A stretch of DNA of 64,000 bases. It comes from Nomia melanderi (Eukaryota; Arthropoda; Insecta; Hymenoptera; Halictidae). Location: assembly GCF_051020985.1 (NCBI RefSeq), contig NW_027475166.1, positions 310,001 through 374,000 of the forward strand, read 5' to 3'. The position numbers were made by a program, and so were the translations under genes. Every line of letters begins with the position of its first letter. Positions within the stretch are counted from its first letter, which is position 1. Below are positions 50,544 through 62,134 of this stretch, piece by piece. The notes under the pieces are model-generated. The model searched no databases. It was not told the DNA's origin and saw only the letters and a program-made list of their open reading frames with translations.

Positions 50544-53518
50544 CAGACAATGCACTTTGATTTATTGCGCTATCTCTAATAGCACCCGAGATATCACCAG
50601 ATATATATTGGATTTTTCCCTGACCCTGACAGTCCGACCCCATGAGACGGTTGCCTTTCTCGTCCCCTGGTCGTCCGAGGTCGTTCCCGCTGCACATATT
50701 CATGCACCAGGGCCTCCTGCAGACAATGCACTTTGATTTATTGCGCCATCTGTAATAGCACCCGAGATAACACCAGAATTATATTGGATTTTTCCCTGAC
50801 CCTGAGTGTCCGACCCCATGAGACGGTGGTTTTCTCGGCCCCTGGTGGTCCGAGGTCGTTCCCGCTGCACAGATTCATGCGCCAGGGCCTCCTATAGATA
50901 ATTCACTTTGGTTTATTGCGCTATCTCTAATAGCACCCGAGATATCACCAGATATATATTGGATTTTTCCCTGACCCTGACAGTCCGACCCCATGAGACG
51001 GTGGTTTTCTCGGCCCCTGGTGATCCGAGGTCGTTCCCGCTGCACAGATTCATGCGCTAGGGCCTCCTGCAGACAATGCACTTTGATTTATTGCGCTATC
51101 TGTAATAGCACCCGAGATATCGCCAGATATATATTGGATTTTTCCCTGACCCTGACAGTCCGGCCCCATGAGACAATGATTTTCTCGGCCCCTGGTGGTC
51201 CGAGGTCGATCCCGCTAAACAGATTCATGCGCCGGGGCCTCCTACAGACAATGCACTTTGATTTATTGCGCTATCTATAATAGCACCCGAGATATCACCA
51301 GATATATATTGGATTTTTCTCTGACCCTGACAGTCCGGCCCCATGAGACGGTGATTTTCTCGGCCCCTGGTCGTCCGAGGTCGATCCCGCTGCTCAGATT
51401 CATGCGCCAGGGCCTCCTATAGATAATTCACTTTGGTTTATTGCGCTATCTCTAATAGCACCCGAGATACCACCAGATATATATTGGATTTTTCTCTGAC
51501 CCTGACAGTCCGGCCCCATGAGACGGTGATTTTCTCGGCCCCTGGTCGTCCGAGGTCGTTCCCGCTGCACAGATTCATGCACCAGGGCCTCCTGCAGACA
51601 ATGCACTTTGATTTATTGCGCTATCTGTAATAGCACCCGGGATATCACCAGCTTTATATTGGATTTTTCCCTGACCCTGACAGTCCGGCCCCATGAGACG
51701 GTGATTTTCTCGGCCCCCGGTGGTCCGAGGTCGATCGCGCTGCACAGATTCATGCGCCAGGGCCTCCTGCAGACAATCCACTTTGATTTATTGCGCTATG
51801 TCGAATAGCACCCGAGATATCACCAGATATATATTGGATTTTTCTCTGACCCTGACAGTCCGGCCCCATGAGACGGTGATTTTCTCGGCCCCTGGTCGTC
51901 CGAGGTCGTTCCCGCTGCACAGATTCATGCACCAGGGCCTCCTGCAGACAATGCACTTTGATTTATTGCGCTATCTGTAATAGCACCCGGGATATCACCA
52001 GCTTTATATTGGATTTTTCCCTGACCCTGACAGTCCGGCACCATGAGACGGTGATTTTCTCGGCCCCCGGTGGTCCGAGGTCGATCGCGCTGCACAGATT
52101 CATGCGCCAGGGCCTCCTGCAGACAATCCACTTTGATTTATTGCGCTATGTCGAATAGCACCCGAGATATCACCAGATATATATTGGATTTTTCCCTGAC
52201 CCTGAGTGTCCGCCCCATGAGACGGTAGTTTTCTCGGCCTCTGGTGGTCCGAGGTCGTTCCCGGTGCACAGATTCATGCGCTAGGGCCTCCAGCAGACAA
52301 TGCACTTTGATTTATTGCGCTATCTCTAATAGCACCCGAGATATCGCCAGATATATATTGGATTTTTCCCTGACCCTGACAGTCCGACCCCATGCGACGG
52401 TGGTTTTCTCGGCCCCTGGTCGTCCGAGGTCGTTCCCACTGCACAGATTCATGCACCAGGGCCGCCTGCAAACAATGCACTTTGATTTATTGCGCTATCT
52501 GTAATAGCACCCGGGATATCACCAGATATATATTGGATTTTCCCCTGACCCTGACAGTCCGGCCCCATGAGACGGTGATTTTCTCGGCCCCCGGTGGTCC
52601 GAGGTCGATCGCGCTGCACAGATTCATGCGCTAGGGCCTCCTGCAGACAATGCACTTTGATTTATTGCGCTATCTCTAATAGCACCCGAGATATCACCAG
52701 ATATATATTGGATTTTTCCCTGACCCTGACAGTCCGACCCCATGAGACGGTGGTTCTCTCGGCCACTGGTGGTCCGAGGTCGTTCCCGCTGCACAGATTC
52801 ATGCGCCAGGGCCGCCTGCAGACAATGCACTTTGATTTATTGAGCTATCTGTAATAGCACCGGGAGATATCACCAGATATATATCGGATTTTTCCCTGTC
52901 CCTGACAGTCCGGCCCCATGAGACGGTGATTTTCTCGGCCCCTGGTGGTCCGAGGTCGATCCCACTGCTCAGATTCATGCGCCAGGGCCACCTACAGACA
53001 ATGCATTTTGGTTTAGTGCGCTATCTCTAATAGCACCCGCGATATCACCAGATATATATTGGATTTTTCCCTGACCCTGAGTGCCCGAAACCATGAGACG
53101 GTGGTTTTCTCGGCCCCTGGTGGTCCGAGGTCGATCGCGCTGCACAGATTCATGCGCTAGGGTCTCCTGCAGACAATGCACTTTGATTTATTGCACTATC
53201 TCTAATAGCACCCAAGATATCACCAGATATATATTGGATTTTCCCTGGCCCTGAGTGTCCGGCACCATGAGACGGTAGTTTTCTCGGCCCCTGGTGATCC
53301 GAGGTCGTTCCCGCTGAACAGATTCATGCGCTAGGGCCTCCTGCAGACAATGCACTTTGATTTATTGCGGTATCTTTAATAGCACCCGAGATATCGCCAG
53401 ATATATATTGGATTTTTCCCTGACCCTGACAGTCCGGCCCCATGAGACAATGATTTTCTCGGCCCCTGGTGGTCCGAGGTCGATCCCGCTACACAGATTC
53501 ATGCGCCGGGGCCTCCTA
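50544..53518. repeat. 17-monomer (2975-bp) tandem unit, copy 2
   Basis: This is a direct repeat of 47569-50543. A third, partial copy follows at 53519-53996 and stops where GGTGATCCGAGG (51022) becomes GGTGGGCCGAGG (53997). The base C of TTGCC is shared by 50650 and 53625 but not by the first copy, so the partial third copy derives from copy 2. Confidence 0.88.
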
Positions 53519-53996
53519 CAGACAATGCACTTTGATTTATTGCGCTATCTCTAATAGCACCCGAGATATCACCAGATATATATTGGATTTTTCCCTGACC
53601 CTGACAGTCCGACCCCATGAGACGGTTGCCTTTCTCGTCCCCTGGTCGTCCGAGGTCGTTCCCGCTGCACATATTCATGCACCAGGGCCTCCTGCAGACA
53701 ATGCACTTTGATTTATTGCGCCATCTGTAATAGCACCCGAGATAACACCAGAATTATATTGGATTTTTCCCTGACCCTGAGTGTCCGACCCCATGAGACG
53801 GTGGTTTTCTCGGCCCCTGGTGGTCCGAGGTCGTTCCCGCTGCACAGATTCATGCGCCAGGGCCTCCTATAGATAATTCACTTTGGTTTATTGCGCTATC
53901 TCTAATAGCACCCGAGATATCACCAGATATATATTGGATTTTTCCCTGACCCTGACAGTCCGACCCCATGAGACGGTGGTTTTCTCGGCCCCTGGT
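53519..53996. repeat. Partial third copy of the 17-monomer unit
   Basis: About 478 bp (2.7 monomers) continue the 2975-bp period before the sequence switches to monomers with GGTGGGCCGAGG, CCTGCGTCAGAG and CGCTAGGGCC. This gives the unit an integer-plus-fraction copy number, as unequal exchange often leaves. Confidence 0.8.
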
Positions 53997-56900
53997 GGGC
54001 CGAGGTCGTTCCTGCGTCAGAGATTCATGCGCTAGGGCCTCCTGCAGACAATGCACTTTGATTTAGTGCGCTATCTCTAATAGCACCCGAGATATCACCA
54101 GATATATATTGGATTTTTCCCTGACCCTGACAGTCCGACCCCATGAGACGGTTGTCTTTCTCGTCCCCTGGTCGTCCGAGGTCGTTCCCGCTGCACATAT
54201 TCATGCACCAGGGCCTCCTGCAGACAATGCACTTTGATTTATTGCGCTATCTGTAATAGCACCCGAGATAACACCAGAATTATACTGGATTTTTCCCTGA
54301 CCCTGAGTGTCCGACCCCATGAGACGGTGGTTTTCTCGGCCCCTGGTGGTCCGAGGTCGTTCCCGCTGCACAGATTCATGCGCCAGGGCCTTCTATAGAT
54401 AATTAACTTTGGTTTATTGCGCTATCTCTAATAGCACCCGAGATATCACCAGATATATATTGGATTTTTCCCTGACCCTGACAGTCCGACCCCATGAGAC
54501 GGTGGTTTTCTCGGCCCCTGGTGGGCCGAGGTCGTTCCTGCGTCAGAGATTCATGCGCTAGGGCCTCCTGCAGACAATGCACTTTGATTTATTGCGCTAT
54601 CTCTAATAGCACCCGAGATATCGCCAGATATATATTGGATTTATCCCTGACCCTGACAGTCCGACCCCATGCGACGGTGGTTTTCTGGGCCCCTGGTCGT
54701 CCGAGGTCGTTCCCACTGCACAGATTCATGCACCAGGGCCTCCTGCAGACAATGCACTTTGATTTATTGCGCTATCTGTAATAGCACCCGGGATATCACC
54801 AGATATATATTGGATTTTCCCCTGACCCTGACAGTCCGGCCCCATGAGACGGTGATTTTCTCGGCCCCCGGTGGTCCGAGGTCGATCGCGCTGCACAGAT
54901 TCATGCGCTAGGGCCTCCTGCAGACAATGCACTTTGATTTAGTGCGCTATCTCTAATAGCACCCGAGATATCACCAGATATATATTGGATTTTTCCCTGA
55001 CCCTGACAGTCCGACCCCATGAGACGGTTGTCTTTCTCGTCCCCTGGTCGTCCGAGGTCGTTCCCGCTGCACATATTCATGCACCAGGGCCTCCTGCAGA
55101 CAATGCACTTTGATTTATTGCGCTATCTGTAATAGCACCCGAGATAACACCAGATATATATTGGATTTTTCCCTGACCCTGAGTGTCCGACCCAATGAGA
55201 CGGTGGTTTTCTCGGCCCCTGGTGGTCCGAGGTCGTTCCCGCTGCTCAGATTCATGCGCCAGGGCCTCCAATAGATAATTCACTTTGGTTTATTGCGCTA
55301 TTTCTAATAGCACCCGAGATACCACCAGATATATATTGGATTTTTCCCTGACCCTGACAGTCCGGCCCCATGAGACGGTGATTTTCTCGGCCCCTGGTGG
55401 TCCGAGATCGATCCCGCTGCACAGATTCATGCGCCAGGGCCGCCTGCAGACAATGCACTTTGATTTATTGAGGTATCTGTAATAGCACCGGGAGATATCA
55501 CCAGATATATATTGGATTTTTCCCTGTCCCTGACAGTCCGGCCCCATGAGACGGTGATTTTCTCGGCCCCTGGTGGTCTGAGGTCGATCCCGCTGCTCAG
55601 ATTCATGCGCCAGGGCCACCTACAGACAATGCATTTTGGTTTAGTGCGCTATCTCTAATAGCCCCCGAGATATCACCAGATATATATTGGATTTTTCCCT
55701 GACCCTGAGTGTCCGAAACCATGAGACGGTGGTTTTCTCGGCCCCTGGTGGTCCGAGGTCGATCGCGCTGCACAGATTCATGCGCTAGGGCCTCCTGCAG
55801 ACAATGCACTTTGATTTATTGCGCTATCTCTAATAGCACCCGAGATATCGCCAGATATATATTGGATTTTTCCCTGACCCTGACAGTCCGGCCCCATGAG
55901 ACAATGATTTTCTCGGCCCCTAGTGGTCCGAGGTCGATCCCGCTACACAGATTCATGCGCCGGGGCCACCTACAGACAATGCACTTTGATTTATTGCGCT
56001 ATCTATAATAGCACCCGAGATATCACCAGATATATATTGGATTTTTCCCTGACCCTGAGTGTCCGACCCAATGAGACGGTGGTTTTCTCGGCCCCTGGTG
56101 GGCCGAGGTTGTTCCTGCGTCAGAGATTCATGCGCTAGGGCCTCCTGCAGACAATGCACTTTGATTTAGTGCGCTATCTCTAATAGCACCCGAGATATCA
56201 CCAGATATATATTAGATTTTTCCCTGACCCTGACAGTCCGACCCCATGAGACGGTTGTCTTTCTCGTCCCCTGGTCGTCCGAGGTCGTTCCCGCTGCACA
56301 TATTCAAGCACCAGGGCCTCCTGCAGACAATGCACTTTGATTTATTGCGCTATCTGTAATAGCACCCGAGATAACACCAGAATTATATTGGATTTTTCCC
56401 TGACCCTGAGTGTCCGACCCCATGAGACGGTGGTTTTCTCGGCCCCTGGTGGTCCGAGGTCGTTCCCGCTGCACAGATTCATGCGCCAGGGCCTCCTATA
56501 GATAATTCACTTTGGTTTATTGCGCTATCTCTAATAGCACCCGAGATATCACCAGATATATATTGGATTTTTCCCTGACCCTGACAGTCCGACCCCATGA
56601 GACGGTTGTCTTTCTCGTCCCCTGGTCGTCCGAGGTCTTTCCCGCTGCACATATTCATGCACCAGGGCCTCCTGCAGACAATCCACTTTGATTTATTGCG
56701 CTATGTCGAATAGCACCCGAGATATCACCAGATATATATTGGATTTTTCCCTGACCCTGAGTGTCCGACCCCATGAGACGGTGGTTTTCTCGGCCCCTGG
56801 TGGTCCGAGGTCGTTCCCGCTGCTCAGATTCATGCGCCAGGGCCTCCTATAGATAATTCACTTTGGTTTATTGCGCTATCTCTAATAGCACCCGAGATAC

Positions 56901-57542
56901 CACCATATATATATTGGATTTTTCTCTGACCCTGACAGTCCGGCCCCATGAGACGGTGATTTTCTCCGCCCCTGGTCGTCCGAGGTCGTTCCCGCTGCAC
57001 AGATTCATGCACCAGGGCCTCCTGCAGACAATGCACTTTGATTTATTGCGCTATCTGTAATAGCACCCGGGATATCACCAGCTTTATATTGGATTTTTCC
57101 CTGACCCTGACAGTCCGACACCATGAGACGGTGATTTTCTCGGCCCCCGGTGGTCCGAGGTCGATCGCGCTGCACAGATTCATGCGCCAGGGCCTCCTGC
57201 AGACAATCCACTTTGATTTATTGCGCTATGTCGAATAGCACCCGAGATATCACCAGATATATATTGGATTTTTCCCTGACCCTGAGTGTCCGCCCCATGA
57301 GACGGTAGTTTTCTCGGCCTCTGGTGGTCCGAGGTCGTTCCCGGTGCACAGATTCATGCGCTAGGGCCTCCAGCAGACAATGCACTTTGATTTATTGCGC
57401 TATCTGTAATAGCACCCGGGATATCACCAGCTTTATATTGGATTTTTCCCTGACCCTGACAGTCCGGCACCATGAGACGGTGATTTTCTCGGCCCCCGGT
57501 GGTCCGAGGTCGATCGCGCTGCACAGATTCATGCGCTAGGGC

Positions 57543-58068
57543 CTCCTGCAGACAATGCACTTTGATTTATTGCGCTATCTCTAATAGCACCCGAGATATC
57601 ACCAGATATATATTGGATTTTTCCCTGACCCTGACAGTCCGACCCCATGAGACGGTGGTTCTCTCGGCCACTGGTGGTCCGAGGCCGTTCCCGCTGCACA
57701 GATTCATGCGCCAGGGCCGCCTGCAGACAATGCACTTTGATTTATTGAGCTATCTGTAATAGCACCGGGAGATATCACCAGATATATATTGTATTTTTCT
57801 CTGTCCCTGACAGTCCGGCCCCATGAGACGGTGATTTTCTCGGCCCCTGGTGGTCCGAGGTCGATCCCGCTGCTCAGATTCATGCGCCAGGGCCACCTAC
57901 AGACAATGCATTTTGGTTTAGTGCGCTATCTCTAATAGCACCCGAGATATCACCAGATATATATTGGATTTTTTCCTGACCCTGAGTGTCCGAAACCATG
58001 AGACGGTGGTTTTCTCGGCCCCTGGTGGTCCGAGGTCGATCGCGCTGCTCAGATTCATGCGCTAGGGT
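57543..58068. repeat. Three-monomer (526-bp) tandem unit, copy 1
   Basis: Three monomers, one carrying a one-base insertion (CACCGGGAGATATC), give a 526-bp unit repeated directly at 58069-58594. A shared rare marker is TATATATTGTATTTTTCTC. The left limit is GGCCTCC against GGTCTCC at 57542/58068. Confidence 0.87.
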
Positions 58069-58594
58069 CTCCTGCAGACAATGCACTTTGATTTATTGCG
58101 CTATCTCTAATAGCACCCGAGATATCACCAGATATATATTGGATTTTTCCCTGACCCTGACAGTCCGACCCCATGAGACGGTGGTTCTCTCGGCCACTGG
58201 TGGTCCGAGGCCGTTCCCGCTGCACAGATTCATGCGCCAGGGCCGCCTGCAGACAATGCACTTTGATTTATTGAGCTATCTGTAATAGCACCGGGAGATA
58301 TCACCAGATATATATTGTATTTTTCTCTGTCCCTGACAGTCCGGCCCCATGAGACGGTGATTTTCTCGGCCCCTGGTGGTCCGAGGTCGATCCCGCTGCT
58401 CAGATTCATGCGCCAGGGCCACCTACAGACAATGCATTTTGGTTTAGTGCGCTATCTCTAATAGCACCCGAGATATCACCAGATATATATTGGATTTTTT
58501 CCTGACCCTGAGTGTCCGAAACCATGAGACGGTGGTTTTCTCGGCCCCTGGTGGTCCGAGGTCGATCGCGCTGCTCAGATTCATGCGCTAGGGT
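58069..58594. repeat. Three-monomer (526-bp) tandem unit, copy 2
   Basis: This is a direct repeat of 57543-58068, apparently without internal differences. Homology continues to 58610 and ends at GCTCTTTG (58611) against GCACTTTG (58085). Confidence 0.87.
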
Positions 58595-59425
58595 CTCCTG
58601 CAGACAATGCTCTTTGATTTATTGCACTATCTCTAATAGCACCCGAGATATCACCAGATATATATTGGATTTTCCCTGGCCCTGAGTGTCCGGCCCCATG
58701 AGACGGTAGTTTTCTCGGCCCCTGGTGATCCGAGGTCGTTCCCGCTGCACAGATTCATGCGCAAGGGCCTCCTGCAGACAATGCACTTTGATTTATTGCG
58801 GTATCTTTAATAGCACCCGAGATATCGCCAGATATATATTGAATTTTTCCCTGACCCTGACAGTCCGGCCCCATGAGACAATGATTTTCTCGGCCCCTGG
58901 TGGTCCGAGGTCGATCCCGCTACACAGATTCATGCGCCGGGGACTCCTACAGACAATGCACTTTGATTTATTGCGCTATCTATAATAGCACCCGAGATAT
59001 CGCCAGATATATATTGGATTTTTCCCTGACCCTGACAGTCCGACCCCATGAGACGGTTGTCTTTCTCGTCCCCAGGTCGTCCGAGGTCGTTCCCGCTGCA
59101 CAGATTCATGCAAAAGGGCCTCCTGCAGACAATGCACTTTGATTTATTGCGCTATCTGTAATAGCACCCGAGATAACACCAGACTTATATTGGATTTTTC
59201 CCTGACCCTGAGTGTCCGACCCCATGAGACGGTGGTTTTCACGGCCCCTGGGGGTCCGAGGTCGTTCCCGCTGCACAGATTCATGCGCCAGGGCCTCCTA
59301 TAGATAATTCACTTTGGTTTATTGCGCTATCTCTAATAGCACCCGAGATATCACCAGATATATATTGGATTTTTCCCTGACCCTGACAGTCCGACCTCAT
59401 GAGATGGTGATTTTCTCGGCCCCCG

Positions 59426-59451
59426 GTGCTGCGAGGTCGATCACGCAGCAC
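59426..59451. other. Perfect 8-bp hairpin variant, copy 3
   Basis: Same arms (59426-59433 and 59444-59451) with one change in the spacer, GATCA in place of GATCG. The stem is intact. Confidence 0.9.
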
Positions 59452-60909
59452 AGATTCATGCGATAGGGCCTCCTGCAGACAATGCACTTTGGTTTATTGC
59501 GCTATCTCTAATAGCACCCGAGATATCTCCAGATACATATTGGATTTTTCCCTGACCCTGAGGGTCCGCCCCATGAGACGGTAGTTTTCTGGGGCCCTGG
59601 TGGTCCGAGGTCGTTCCCGCTGCACAGATTCATGCGCCGGGGCCTCATGCAGACAATGCACTTTGATTTATTTCGCTATCTCTAATAGCACCCGAGATAT
59701 CAAAAGATATATATTGGATTTTTCCTTGACCCTGACGGTGCGGCCCCATTTGTCGATGGTTTTCTCGGTCCCTCGTGGTCCGAGGTCGATCCCGCTGCAC
59801 AGATTCAGGCGCCTGGTCCCCCTGCAGATAATTCACTTTGATTTATTGCGCTTTCTCTAATAGCACCCGAGATATCACCAGATACATATTGGATTTTTCC
59901 CTGACCCTGAGTGTCCGACCCCATGAGACGGTAGTTTTCTCGGCCCCTGGAGGGCCGAGGTCGTTCCTGCGGCAGAGATTCATGCGCTAGGGCCTTCTGC
60001 AGACAATGCACTTTGATTTAGTGCGCTATCTCTAATAGCACCCGAGATATCACCAGATATATATTGGATTTTTCCCTGACCCTGACAGTCCGACCCCATG
60101 AGACGGTGGTTCTCTCGGCCCCTGGTGGTCCGAGGTCGTTCCCGCTGCACAGATTCATGCGCCAGGGCCGCCTGCAGACAATACACTTTGATTTATTGCG
60201 CTATCTCTAATAGCACCCGATATATCACCAGATATATATTGGATTTTTCCCTGACCCTGAGTGTCCGAAACCATGAGACGGTGGTTTTCTCGGCCCCTGG
60301 TGGTCCGAGGTCGATCGCCCTGCACAGATTCATGCGCCAGGGTCTCCTGCAGACAATGCACTTTGATTTATTGCACTATCTCTAATAGCACCCGAGATAT
60401 CACCAGATATATATTGGATTTTCCCTGGCCCTGAGTGTCCGGCCCCATGAGACGGTAGTTTTCTCGGCCCCTGGTGATCCGAGGTCGTTCCCGCTGCACA
60501 GATTCATGCGCTAGGGCCTCCTGCAGACAATGCACTTTGATTTATTGCGCTATCTTTAATAGCACCCGAGATATCGCCAGATATATATTGGATTTTTCCC
60601 TGACCCTGACAGTCCGGCCCCATGAGACAATGATTTTCTCGGCCCCTGGTGGTCCGAGGTCGATCCCGCTACACAGATTCATGCGCCAGGGCCTCCTGCA
60701 GACAATGTACTTTGATTTATTGCGCTATCTCTTATAGCACCCGAGATATCACCAGATATATATTGGATTTTTCCCTGACCCTGACAGTCCCGCCCCATGA
60801 GACGGTGATTTTCTCGGCCCCTGGTGGTCCGAGATCGATCCCGCTGCACAGATTCATGCGCCAGGACCTCCTGCAGACAATGCACTTTGATTTATTGCGC
60901 TATCTCTAA

Positions 60910-61084
60910 TAGCACCCGAGATATCGCCAGATATATATTGGATTTTTCCCTGACCCTGACAGTCCGACCCCATGCGACGGTGGTTTTCTCGGCCCCTGGT
61001 CGTCCGAGGTCGTTCCCGCTGCACAGATTCATGCACCAGGGCCTCCTGCAGACAATGCACTTTGATTTATTGCGCTATCTGTAA
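60910..61084. repeat. Example monomer, D dialect
   Basis: This 175-bp unit shows the D dialect of the right-hand part of the window. It has CCTGACAGTCCGACCCCATG where the S dialect has GAGTGTCCGGCCCC, GATATCGCCAGATAT in place of GATATCACCAGATAT, CTGGTCGTCCGAGG in place of CTGGTGGTCCGAGG, and CATGCACCAGGG in place of CATGCGCCAGGG. Its tail mixes the GACAATGC of alpha with a TGCAGA start, so the haplotype linkage seen in the left domain is broken here. Confidence 0.88.
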
Positions 61085-61524
61085 TAGCACCCGGGATATC
61101 ACCAGCTTTATATTGGATTTTTCCCTGACCCTGACAGTCCGGCCCCATGAGACGGTGATTTTCCCGGCCCCCGGTGGTCCGAGGTCGATCGCGCTGCACA
61201 GATTCATGCGCTAGGGCCTCCTGCAGACAATGCACTTTGATTTATTGCGCTATCTCTAATAGCACCCGAGATATCACCAGATATATATTGGATTTTTCCC
61301 TGACCCTGACAGTCCGACCCCATGAGACGGTTGTCTTTCTCGGCCCCTGGTCGTCCGAGGTCGTTCCCGCTGCACAGATTCATGCACCAGGGCCTCCTGC
61401 AGACAATGCACTTTGATTTATTGCGCTATCTGTTATAGCGCCCGGGATATCACCAGCTTTATATTGGATTATTCCCTGACCCTGACAGTCCGGCCCCATG
61501 AGATGGTGATTTTCTCGGCCCCCG

Positions 61525-61550
61525 GTGCTGCGAGGTCGATCGCGCAGCAC
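61525..61550. other. Perfect 8-bp hairpin variant, copy 4
   Basis: Same arms (61525-61532 and 61543-61550) and the same spacer as copy 1. It again follows GAGATGGTG, supporting a single origin for the four copies. Confidence 0.9.
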
Positions 61551-62134
61551 AGATTCATGCGCTAGGGCCTCCTGCAGACAATGCACTTTGGTTTATTGCG
61601 CTATCTCTAATAGCACCCGAGATATCTCCAGATATATATTGGATTTTTCCCTGACCCTGACAGTCCGACCCCATGCGACGGTGGTTTTCTCGGCCCCAGG
61701 TCGTCCGAGGTCGTTCCCGCTGCACAGATTCATGCACCAGGGCCTCCTGCAGACAATGCACTTTGATTTATTGCGCTATCTGTAATAGCACCCGAGATAA
61801 CACCAGATTTATATTGGATTTTTGCCTGACCCTGAGTGTCCGACCCCATGAGACGGTGGTTTTCTCGGCCCCTGGTGGTCCGAGGTCGATCCCGCTGCAC
61901 AGATTCATGCGCCAGGGCCTCCTATAGATAATTCACTTTGGTTTATTGCGCTATCTCTAATAGCACCCGAGATATCTACAGATATATATTGGATTTTTCC
62001 CTGACCCTGAGTGTCCGCCCCATGAGACGGTAGTTTTCTCGGCCCCTGGTGGTCCGAGGTCGTTCCCGCTGCACAGATTCATGCGCCAGGGCCTCATGCA
62101 GACAATGCACTTTGATTTATTTCGCTATCTCTAA

